DNA from: Streptosporangiaceae bacterium
GTDB lineage: Bacteria > Actinomycetota > Actinomycetes > Streptosporangiales > Streptosporangiaceae
Direction: 5' to 3'
Assembly: GCA_030042885.1 (NCBI GenBank)
Contig: JASHYW010000324.1
Coordinates: 1-5,033 of the forward strand
Length of the DNA stretch: 5,033 nucleotides
The notes under the pieces are model-generated. The model ran no database searches, was not told the origin of the DNA, and worked only from the letters and a program-made list of their open reading frames with translations. The translations under genes and the position numbers were made by a program. Within the stretch, counting starts at the first letter, position 1, and every line of letters begins with the position of its first letter. Shown here one piece after another: positions 1 to 5,033 of the stretch.

Positions 1-329
1 ATGGCCAGCATCTGCTCGCGGACCTCCGGGCGCTCCTCCCACAGGCCGATAAGCCGCCTGACGAGCTCTTCTCCGGCCCGGTCGGCCGCGCCGGGGACGC
101 CGGCGAACACCGCGGCCGCATCCTCAGGCGGCTGCAGCGCGGCGGACAGAAGTCCGTCCTTATCGCCGAAGTAGTGGTAGATGAGCGCCGGGTCGACCCC
201 GGCCCGGGCGGCCACGGCGCGCATGGTGGTGCGCTCGAACCCGAATCCCGCGAACAGTTCCCTGGCCGCGTCCAGGACGGCCTGGCGTGCGTCCGGGCTG
301 CCCAGCGGACGCCGGCCCCGGACGGCCAT
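1..329 (-). CDS. TetR/AcrR-family transcriptional regulator (C-terminus cut by window edge)
   Basis: The first 109 residues are visible; the ligand-binding domain continues beyond base 1. TetR proteins are dimeric repressors that leave DNA when a small ligand binds. An Arg-rich start (RGRRP, 4-8) leads into a helix with AARELFAGFGF (21-31), then the helix-turn-helix TTMRAVAARAGVDPALIYHYF (34-54) and GDKDGLLSAAL (55-65), the most conserved TetR_N stretch. After that comes the start of an effector domain (EELVRRLIGLW, 87-97). The ATG at 329-327 shares one base with the stop of the upstream ATPase gene (TGATG), and a GAAGG ribosome-binding site (337-341) lies 7 bases upstream, so the start is well supported. 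As the last visible gene of the exporter operon it is most likely an autoregulator of that operon; this is inferred from position. The family call is very secure, the ligand is unknown. Confidence 0.95.
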   Translation of the reverse strand, partial: MAVRGRRPLGSPDARQAVLDAARELFAGFGFERTTMRAVAARAGVDPALIYHYFGDKDGLLSAALQPPEDAAAVFAGVPGAADRAGEELVRRLIGLWEERPEVREQMLA

Positions 330-1198
330 CAGGAAGCCTTCGCCTGGCGGGAGAGCATCAGCATCCGTTCCTCGATCGTGGCCGGGACCGGCTGCAGGCT
401 GGCCTCGATTCCGGCGGCTCTGAGCACCTCGGCCAGCTCGGCCGGGTCGGCGTTGGCCACCCGGATCGCCCGGCCCGCGAGCATGACGGGCGCGCCCGCG
501 GCGTTGAGCGCGGCGAAGGCCCGCGCCCAGTCCCCGGTGCTGACCGCGACGGCGGTGGTCGATCCGATGATGTCAGCCTCGCTGCCCTCGGCGACCAGCC
601 GGCCGTCCGACATGAGCAGCAGCCGGTCGCACTGCTGAGCCTCCTGCATGTTGTGCGTCGTGACCAGGACGCCGGCACCGTGCTCGGCCTGCGCACGGAT
701 CGTGTCCCACAAGGCCGCGCGGGCGAGCGCGTCGACGCCCGAGGTCGGTTCGTCGAGCACGAGCACCTCGGGTGAGTGCGCCAGGGCGGCCAGGAACGCC
801 ACCTGGCGCTGCGCCCCGAGCGGCACCTTGCGCACCAGGACGTCGGCGTATCCCGTCAGCGCGGGCGGCAGCGCGGGCTCCGCGGCGCCGTAGGCGCGGG
901 CACTGAACGACAAGTTCTCCCGCACGGTCAGGTCCCCGTACAGGCCGAGCCCCTGCGGCACATACCCGAGCCGGCGCCGGCGCTCGCGGTCGGGCGGGCC
1001 GCCGAGCAGGTCGACACGGCCGGACGTCACCGCGATCAGGCCCAGGAGCATCCGGATCAGCGTCGTCTTGCCGGCTCCGTTGGCACCGAGCAGGCCGACG
1101 ACCTCACCCGGTTGCACCTGCATCGACACGTCGTCGACCGCCGTGAACGTGCCGAAGCGGCGTGTCACGTGCCCGGCGCGCAGCAGAACGCTCGTCAT
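329..1198 (-). CDS. ABC transporter ATP-binding protein, second (YbhF C-half-like) ATPase of an ABC-2 exporter
   Basis: A 289-residue cytoplasmic ATPase that should power export through the permease encoded at 2010-3083. Visible motifs: Walker A GANGAGKTT (38-46), Q-loop Gln82 in GYVPQGLGLYGDLTV, Walker B VLVLD (145-149) with catalytic Glu150, D-loop SGVD (153-156) and H-loop His182 (TTHNMQEA). The signature is abnormal: PLGAQRQ (126-132) replaces LSGGQ. From memory, a PLG-x-x-QR signature is typical of the C-terminal ATPase half of fused YbhF/RbbA proteins, which this gene resembles. Residues ~212-289 form a C-terminal extension like that of other ABC-2 ATPases. The ATG at 1198 overlaps the preceding stop (ATGA, 1195-1198) and has an AGGT ribosome site 6 bases upstream. 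The degenerate signature makes a functional homodimer unlikely; partnering with the 1195-2013 product is inferred. The substrate cannot be read from the sequence. Confidence 0.94.
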   Translation of the reverse strand: MTSVLLRAGHVTRRFGTFTAVDDVSMQVQPGEVVGLLGANGAGKTTLIRMLLGLIAVTSGRVDLLGGPPDRERRRRLGYVPQGLGLYGDLTVRENLSFSARAYGAAEPALPPALTGYADVLVRKVPLGAQRQVAFLAALAHSPEVLVLDEPTSGVDALARAALWDTIRAQAEHGAGVLVTTHNMQEAQQCDRLLLMSDGRLVAEGSEADIIGSTTAVAVSTGDWARAFAALNAAGAPVMLAGRAIRVANADPAELAEVLRAAGIEASLQPVPATIEERMLMLSRQAKAS

Positions 1199-2013
1199 GA
1201 CCGGACCTGGTTGCGACGGGTGAGCGAGAGCGCGATGACGATGTCCTCCAGGTCGGGCGCGATGGTGGTCCCGGCCGAAGGGCCGGCGCCGGGCCAGTAC
1301 TCATGCAGGACCCGTCCGCGGCGCCAGGCCCATTCGGCCCGGACAGGCTCGTCAGTTTGCGTGACCACGCCCGCGAAGCCCGCGCGCACCTGGTCGTAAG
1401 ACCCCTGGACCAGGACCCGGCCGCGGTCGAGCACGACGAGGTGGGCGGCGCGCTCGGCCTCGTCGAGGTAGGTCGTCGACATGAGTACCGCGGCACCCGA
1501 CGCGGCGGCCTCCGACGCCAGCCGCCACAGGTCGATGCGGCTCACCGGGTCGATGCCGGTGCTGGGCTCATCCAGGATCAGCAGCGCGGGCCGGTGCACG
1601 ATCGCCATGACGAAGCCGAGCTTGCGGCGCATCCCTCCGGACAGCTGGGCGGCGAGCCGGCCGGCCGCGGGAGTGAGCGACGCCCGGTCCAGCAACTCCG
1701 CCCGGCGTGCCGTGAGCTCATCGCCGGCCAGGCCGTAGATGCCCGCGACGAAGTCGATGTTCTGCGTCACGGTCAACGCGGCCCAGCTGCCCGGCGACGC
1801 GGGCAGGTAGCCGAGGCGCTGCTTGGGCGGCGCTTCGACCGTGCCGCCGTCCAGTGGTACCTCGCCGGCCAGCGCGCGCAGCAACGTCGACTTGCCGGCC
1901 CCGTCCCCGCCGACCACGGCGACGACCGATCCGCCAGGCACCTCGACCGTGACATCGTCGAGCGCCAGGACATGCCCGAAGCGTACCGTGGCCGAGCGCA
2001 GTGAGTAGGTCAC
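1195..2013 (-). CDS. ABC transporter ATP-binding protein, first (YbhF N-half-like) ATPase of an ABC-2 exporter
   Basis: A 272-residue ATPase. The start chosen is the GTG at 2013-2011: homology to ABC ATPases begins at once (TYSLRSATVRFGHVLALDDV), it gives a GTGA overlap with the permease stop, and GGTGAG lies 6 bases upstream. The frame stays open to 2157, but that stretch is low-complexity and lies inside the permease gene. Motifs: Walker A GGDGAGKST (35-43), a good signature LSGGMRRK (124-131), Walker B LLILD (144-148), Glu149, D-loop TGID (152-155). Two normally conserved residues are missing: the Q-loop Gln is Ala72 (GYLPASPGSW) and the H-loop His is Thr181 (STTYLDEAE). The ST-x-Y-x-DEAER form is, from memory, usual for the N-terminal half of YbhF/RbbA-type tandem ATPases. 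The protein probably acts as the non-catalytic-site partner of the 329-1198 ATPase, donating the signature motif. The ABC family call is secure; the heterodimer is inferred. Confidence 0.94.
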   Translation of the reverse strand: MTYSLRSATVRFGHVLALDDVTVEVPGGSVVAVVGGDGAGKSTLLRALAGEVPLDGGTVEAPPKQRLGYLPASPGSWAALTVTQNIDFVAGIYGLAGDELTARRAELLDRASLTPAAGRLAAQLSGGMRRKLGFVMAIVHRPALLILDEPSTGIDPVSRIDLWRLASEAAASGAAVLMSTTYLDEAERAAHLVVLDRGRVLVQGSYDQVRAGFAGVVTQTDEPVRAEWAWRRGRVLHEYWPGAGPSAGTTIAPDLEDIVIALSLTRRNQVRS

Positions 2014-3083
2014 GTGGTGCTCACCGGCTCGGCGACGGGCTCGTGCTTGTGCGCCGGGCCGGCGGGCCGGCCCGGGGCCAGGTCCCTGCGGAAGCGCAGT
2101 GTCGCACCGGTGAACACCACCACCGCCATCACCGTGAGCACTCCGAACGGCAGCCACAGCGAGGTGATCGGGGCGCCTCGCAGCATGATCCCTTGCGAGA
2201 TCATCGTGAAGTAGGTCAGGGGCAGCAGGTAGCCGATCCAGCGAACCCCGGCGGCCATCGCCTCAAGGGGGAAGATCATCCCGGAGAGCAGGATCTGCGG
2301 GAGCAGGAAGAAGAACGCGGTCTGGATCGCCTGCCCGGCGGTCTGCGAGATCGTCGAGATGAACACCCCCAGGCCGAGCGTGACGAACAGGAAGATCGCG
2401 GCCCCCAGCGCGAACGCGAACGGGTTCCCGTTGAACGGGACGCCGAACAGCACGATCCCCAGCACGGTCACGATGACCATGTCGAGCGACGCGACCAGGA
2501 AGTAGGGCGCGATCTTGCCCAGGATCACCCGGCTCGGCTTGATCGGCATCACGGCAAGCTGCTCGAGCGTGCCGGCCTCTCGCTCCCGGACCATGCCGAT
2601 GCTGGTGATGATCGTGCCGATGAAGGTCAGGATCAGGCCGATGATCGCCGGCACCATCACCCACGATGTCTTCAGGTCCGGGTTGTAGAGCACCTGCGTC
2701 CTGACCTTGTTGCCGGCCTTGTTGAGCGCGGCCACGGCCGACTGCGCGGCGAACAGGTTGGACCCGTTCACCAGGGCGAGCACCGGGGTCTGCCCCGTGA
2801 CGAAGGCCACGTCCACCTTGTTGTCCTGCAGCAACGTCTCCGCGTCGGCCTGGGTGCCCGACGGCTGCGTTACCGTGACGTCGAAGAACGGCGGCAGTAT
2901 CTTGGCCGCCTGCGAGGCCTGCGGGCCCACGACGGCCGTCTTGAGACTGGAGACGTAGAAGTTCGCCGCGTAGCCGAAGATCACCAGCAGGAGCAGCGGC
3001 ATCATGACCAGCATGCCCAGAGTGCGCCGGTCGCGGACGAGTTCCCGGAACTCCTTGACGATCATGGCCCTCATGCCAGGCAC
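2010..3083 (-). CDS. ABC-2 type transporter permease (YbhS/YbhR-like)
   Basis: A 357-residue inner-membrane subunit forming the export channel for the two ATPases encoded downstream. The N-terminus IVKEFRELVRDRRTLGMLV is the amphipathic helix typical of ABC-2 permeases. One membrane helix follows (~22-41), then a large external domain (~42-142), then about five more helices (~144-164, 190-213, 222-246, 253-273, 309-329). Family hallmarks are REREAGTLEQLAVMPIKPSR (166-185) between helices 2 and 3 and SGMIFPLEAM...LLPLTYF (267-292) before the last helix. The C-terminal tail is short, charged and Pro-rich. Length fits the 360-380 residues of YbhS/YbhR relatives. Only one permease gene is visible, so a homodimer is implied. 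The start is uncertain: GTG at 3083 has GGAG 10 bases upstream, while ATGs at 3074 and 3065 are in frame. It is the first gene of the operon. The transported compound is unknown; multidrug or lipid-like export is a guess from the family. Confidence 0.94.
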   Translation of the reverse strand: MPGMRAMIVKEFRELVRDRRTLGMLVMMPLLLLVIFGYAANFYVSSLKTAVVGPQASQAAKILPPFFDVTVTQPSGTQADAETLLQDNKVDVAFVTGQTPVLALVNGSNLFAAQSAVAALNKAGNKVRTQVLYNPDLKTSWVMVPAIIGLILTFIGTIITSIGMVREREAGTLEQLAVMPIKPSRVILGKIAPYFLVASLDMVIVTVLGIVLFGVPFNGNPFAFALGAAIFLFVTLGLGVFISTISQTAGQAIQTAFFFLLPQILLSGMIFPLEAMAAGVRWIGYLLPLTYFTMISQGIMLRGAPITSLWLPFGVLTVMAVVVFTGATLRFRRDLAPGRPAGPAHKHEPVAEPVSTT

Positions 3084-3111
3084 GATAAGAGCGCTCCGGA
3101 GAATAAGTCAA
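3083..3111 (-). promoter_or_regulatory. Possible promoter of the exporter operon
   Basis: A TTGACT hexamer on the minus strand (3106-3111) is a good -35 match, in the only AT-richer patch of the intergenic region. The -10 is weak: TCTTAT (3085-3090) at 15-bp spacing or TTATCG (3083-3088) at 17 bp. If either is used, transcription would begin close to the GTG/ATG start codons and give a nearly leaderless message, which actinobacteria tolerate but which would leave the GGAG site outside the message. A different promoter further upstream is equally possible. Confidence 0.25.
3089..3101. promoter_or_regulatory. Overlapping palindromes at the permease ribosome-binding region, possible operator
   Basis: Two perfect 8-bp palindromes overlap by three bases: GAGCGCTC (3089-3096) and CTCCGGAG (3094-3101). 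They are flanked by direct repeats of ATAAG at 3085-3089 and 3103-3107. The second palindrome contains the GGAG that would serve as the Shine-Dalgarno of the permease gene on the minus strand. The site lies between the candidate -35 and the start codon, where a TetR repressor could block transcription. GC-rich 8-mer palindromes also occur by chance in such DNA, so the operator role is only a suggestion. Confidence 0.25.
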
Positions 3112-3144
3112 CAACCGATGAAATTTTGCCTGGCCTGCCCCGCG

Positions 3145-3213
3145 GCCCGCGTGAGCCGGCGCGGGCAGGCTCGTCGCCCGCGTGAGCCGGCGCGGGCAGG
3201 CTCGTCGCCCGCG
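3145..3213. repeat. 31-bp tandem repeat with hairpin-forming units (2.2 copies)
   Basis: Two identical 31-bp units lie head to tail at 3145-3175 and 3176-3206, followed by the first 7 bases of a third (3207-3213). Each unit begins GCCCGCG, then the 8-base spacer TGAGCCGG, then CGCGGGC, so it folds into a 7-bp GC hairpin (arms 3145-3151/3160-3166 and 3176-3182/3191-3197). Because arms alternate, each CGCGGGC can instead pair with the next GCCCGCG (3160-3166 with 3176-3182; 3191-3197 with 3207-3213). An outside copy, GCCTGCCC (3133-3140), is complementary to GGGCAGGC inside each unit (3163-3170 in the first), giving a third option. There is no T-run, so an ordinary intrinsic terminator is unlikely. 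The array lies between two divergent genes; function unknown. Confidence 0.9.
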
Positions 3214-3299
3214 CGCCGAACTCGCTTCCCGCGATCTGAATACGCGAGCGTCCGAGGGGGCGAATTGGCTAGTGAGCCTGGATCTGGTGGATTGGTGGC

Positions 3300-4520
3300 A
3301 TGACAGACTCGATACGGCATTCCGGCCGGTGGACCCTGGAGGACCGGTTCGCTTCCCCGTGGCACTACCTGCCGGTGGAGATCGGGCCGGGGACGGCCGG
3401 GCTGCGGGTCGAGCTCGAGTACGAGCGGGGCCACGGGACGGTGCTCGACCTCGGGTGTCTCGGCCCGGTCGGGTTCCGGGGCTGGTCAGGGAGCGCCCGC
3501 GCGTCGTTCGTCATCACCGGCGAAGCCGCCACGCCCGGATACCTGCCAGGCGAGATCGAGGCCGGGCTGTGGCAGGTGATGATCGGCGTGCACCGCGTCC
3601 CGGCCGATGGGGTCCGGTACCGGGTGACGGCCGAGACCGTCAGGCGCGGCGGGGATCTGCTGCCGCCTGCTGCCCAGGCGCCGCCGGTGCCGCTGGACCG
3701 GCCGCCACGGCGGGTTCTGCCGGCCGGCCCCGGCCGGCGGTGGCTCGCGGGCGACCTGCACGCGCACACCGTCCACTCGGACGGCGTGCTGACCGTTCAG
3801 GAACTGGCCCTCCTCGCGGTCGAGCGCGGGCTGGACTTCATCGCGGTCACGGACCACAACACGACAAGCCACCATGCCGAGCTGAGCGCGGCGGCCAGCC
3901 GTTACGGGATCACGTTGCTAGCCGGCCAGGAGGTGACGACCGACGGCGGGCACGCGGGGGCGCTGGGCGATGTCGGCTGGATCGACTTCCGCCGCGAACC
4001 CGACGACTGGCTGGAGGCCACCGAAGCAGGCGGCGGCCTGCTGTCGGTCAACCATCCCTTCGCCGGACCGGTCAGCTGGACGCACCCGATGCGCCGCCGG
4101 CCGCCGCTGGTCGAGCTGTGGCACTGGAGCTGGCTCGACAAGCGCTGGACGACCCCGTTCGCCTGGTGGCTGGCCTGGGACGCCACGGCGATCCCGGTCG
4201 GCGGCAGCGACTGGCACGGTCCGGGATCCGACGCTCCGCCCGGGCGCCCGACCACGTGGGTGGAGTGCGCGGGGAACGAGCCGGACGATGTGCTCGACGG
4301 CCTGCGGGCGGGACGGGTGGCCATCTCGGCCGAACGGGACGGACCGGTGCTGCTGCGCCAGGGGGGCAACCTGGTGGCGATCGGCGCCGACGGGACGACG
4401 CTGGCCGGACCGCAGGGACCGCGGGCCAGGGTCCGCGGCGACGTGGCCCGGCTGACCGGGTCGGCAGGCCCGCACCGCCTGCTCGACGCGACCGGGGCGA
4501 CACTCGCCCTGGTTCACTGA
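3300..4520 (+). CDS. PHP-domain metallohydrolase, CehA/McbA family
   Basis: A 406-residue enzyme with no signal peptide or membrane helix, so probably cytoplasmic. Residues ~1-140 form a β-rich N-terminal domain (PWHYLPVEIGPGTAGLRVELEY, then GYLPGEIEAGLW at 80-91) that precedes the catalytic domain in many actinobacterial relatives. The PHP domain follows at ~148-345 with a full ligand set: DLHAHTVHSDG (152-162; His154, His156, Asp161), VTDHN (183-187; Asp185, His186), GQEVTT (209-214; Glu211), His218, NHPF (251-254; His252) and GGSDWHG (301-307; Asp304, His306). PHP enzymes use two or three metals for hydrolysis, usually of phosphoesters; CehA and McbA hydrolyse the carbamate carbaryl. The natural substrate here is unknown. 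The ATG at 3300 has GGTGG (3286-3290) 9 bases upstream. The gene diverges from the exporter operon and converges on the 4539-5033 gene; a link with export is not shown. Confidence 0.93.
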   Translation: MTDSIRHSGRWTLEDRFASPWHYLPVEIGPGTAGLRVELEYERGHGTVLDLGCLGPVGFRGWSGSARASFVITGEAATPGYLPGEIEAGLWQVMIGVHRVPADGVRYRVTAETVRRGGDLLPPAAQAPPVPLDRPPRRVLPAGPGRRWLAGDLHAHTVHSDGVLTVQELALLAVERGLDFIAVTDHNTTSHHAELSAAASRYGITLLAGQEVTTDGGHAGALGDVGWIDFRREPDDWLEATEAGGGLLSVNHPFAGPVSWTHPMRRRPPLVELWHWSWLDKRWTTPFAWWLAWDATAIPVGGSDWHGPGSDAPPGRPTTWVECAGNEPDDVLDGLRAGRVAISAERDGPVLLRQGGNLVAIGADGTTLAGPQGPRARVRGDVARLTGSAGPHRLLDATGATLALVH

Positions 4521-4523
4521 CAA

Positions 4524-4551
4524 CGGGCAGGCCCGCGGCTAACGGTCCGCG
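4524..4551. terminator. Weak hairpins at the convergent gene ends, possible shared terminator
   Basis: Only 18 bases separate the converging stop codons. CGGG (4524-4527) can pair with CCCG (4532-4535), and alternatively CGCGG (4534-4538) with CCGCG (4547-4551); the two share bases and exclude each other. Neither has a T-tract in either direction, and the stems are only 4-5 bp. It is the sole terminator-like structure in this short gap, and evidence is thin. Confidence 0.2.
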
Positions 4552-5033
4552 AGCTTGGTCAGGAGCTCGAGGCGGGCGCGCAGCAGGGCCCGGTGGGCCA
4601 CCACGTCGTCGACCTGATCTGGCTGCTCGGGACACTCGCCCGCGCCGATGGCACGGCCGAGCCGACGGCTGGCGTCGGCGGCGTCGATCATCTCGAACAC
4701 CACCAGCGGATCGTCCCCGGCCGCCTGCTCCGTTTCCGCGCGCAGCCCGGCGGTCTTGGCCACCCACACGTCCCTGATCCTGCCGCCACGGCCATGGTCG
4801 ATCAGCACGCAGACCGCGTGCTGCTTGTCGCCGTAAGAGAAGGTCATGGTCAGCGACTCCTCGCGGCCGCCGACGTCGGCGTAGTGCCAGCAGTCACCGA
4901 CCCGCGGGGAGCCGATCATGACCGCCCACGCGGGGTCGGCCACGCCGTGACCGCGGACCCGGGCCGCGGCCTGCCCGGCGGCGGCCCGCAGGGCCGGCGA
5001 GCCGACCGCCGCGAGGACCCGCAGCAGGGCGAG
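4539..5033 (-). CDS. Conserved-looking actinobacterial protein of unknown function (N-terminus beyond window)
   Basis: The last 164 residues of a longer protein are visible; the frame is open to the window edge. A GTG at 4943 could start a 134-residue protein, but the 30 residues before it (ALLRVLAAVGSPALRAAAGQ, then AAARVRGHG) read as sensible helical protein, so the gene probably begins outside. Features seen: a helical, Ala-rich stretch (1-30); ADPAW (32-36); GDCWHYADV (46-54); an apparently compact α/β core with FSYGDKQHAVCVLIDH (65-80), a Gly-rich turn and DVWVAK (88-93); then an acidic helical tail rich in Asp, Glu and Arg. It has no membrane helix. The pattern reminds me of unnamed actinobacterial proteins with a similar 'FAYG...HALVVLIDH...DCWV' core, but I know no function. 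Composition and third-position GC suggest a real gene. The stop is TAG at 4541-4539. Confidence 0.8.
   Translation of the reverse strand, partial: LALLRVLAAVGSPALRAAAGQAAARVRGHGVADPAWAVMIGSPRVGDCWHYADVGGREESLTMTFSYGDKQHAVCVLIDHGRGGRIRDVWVAKTAGLRAETEQAAGDDPLVVFEMIDAADASRRLGRAIGAGECPEQPDQVDDVVAHRALLRARLELLTKLADR

Noticed and set aside
329..1198. Calling the exporter a specific daunorubicin-type (DrrAB) system
   Set aside because: DrrA-type systems use one ATPase; here two ATPases with complementary defects are present and nothing in the sequence identifies the substrate.
2014..2157. N-terminal extension of the 1195-2013 ATPase by 48 residues
   Set aside because: The added residues are Gly/Arg/Pro-rich, overlap the permease gene and precede the true family start; the GTG at 2013 gives a standard GTGA overlap.
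2001..3185. A 394-residue plus-strand frame opposite the permease
   Set aside because: It is His/Arg/Asp/Gln-rich low-complexity sequence antisense to a clear membrane protein with family motifs.
3145..3213. CRISPR array or intrinsic terminator
   Set aside because: The units abut with no unique spacers, only two full copies exist, and there is no T-run after the hairpins.
3182..4777. A 531-residue open frame on the plus strand
   Set aside because: It lies one frame off the PHP enzyme, is Arg/Pro/Gly-rich without any motif and overruns the convergent gene; it is a GC-driven shadow.
4539..4943. Treating the GTG at 4943 as the true start of the right-edge gene
   Set aside because: The frame is open and protein-like up to the window edge with no clear ribosome site at 4943, so a start beyond the window is more likely.

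Overview
The window is very GC-rich throughout (strong G/C third-position bias, frequent GTG starts, tight stop/start overlaps), which points to a high-GC actinobacterium; I cannot name a genus. All coding sequence is chromosome-like. I see no transposase, integrase, tRNA, rRNA, CRISPR array or phage gene.

Left block (1-3083, minus strand): a four-gene operon read right to left. It starts with an ABC-2 type membrane permease (2010-3083), followed by two separate ATPase genes (1195-2013 and 329-1198) and a TetR-family regulator (1-329, cut by the window edge). Every junction overlaps (GTGA, ATGA, TGATG), so translation is probably coupled. The two ATPases look like the two halves of the fused tandem ATPases of the YbhF/RbbA type, but are encoded as separate proteins. 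Their motif defects are complementary: the upstream one has a good LSGG signature but no Q-loop Gln or H-loop His, and the downstream one has good Q- and H-loops but a degenerate signature. One permease plus an asymmetric ATPase pair is best read as a drug or small-molecule exporter, with the TetR protein as its probable local repressor.

Middle (3084-3299): a 216-base divergent intergenic region. Its left end is locally AT-richer and holds the probable operon promoter and ribosome-binding region, with two overlapping 8-bp palindromes. Its centre holds two perfect copies of a 31-bp unit plus the start of a third, each able to form a GC hairpin.

Right block: a plus-strand gene (3300-4520) encodes a PHP-fold metallohydrolase of the CehA/McbA type with a complete set of metal ligands. 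It converges, with an 18-base gap, on a minus-strand gene (4539-5033, N-terminus beyond the window) for an actinobacterial-looking protein I cannot assign. Overall this is mostly ordinary efflux/housekeeping content. I do not see a clearly undescribed system; the split asymmetric ATPase pair and the hairpin repeat are the most notable points.
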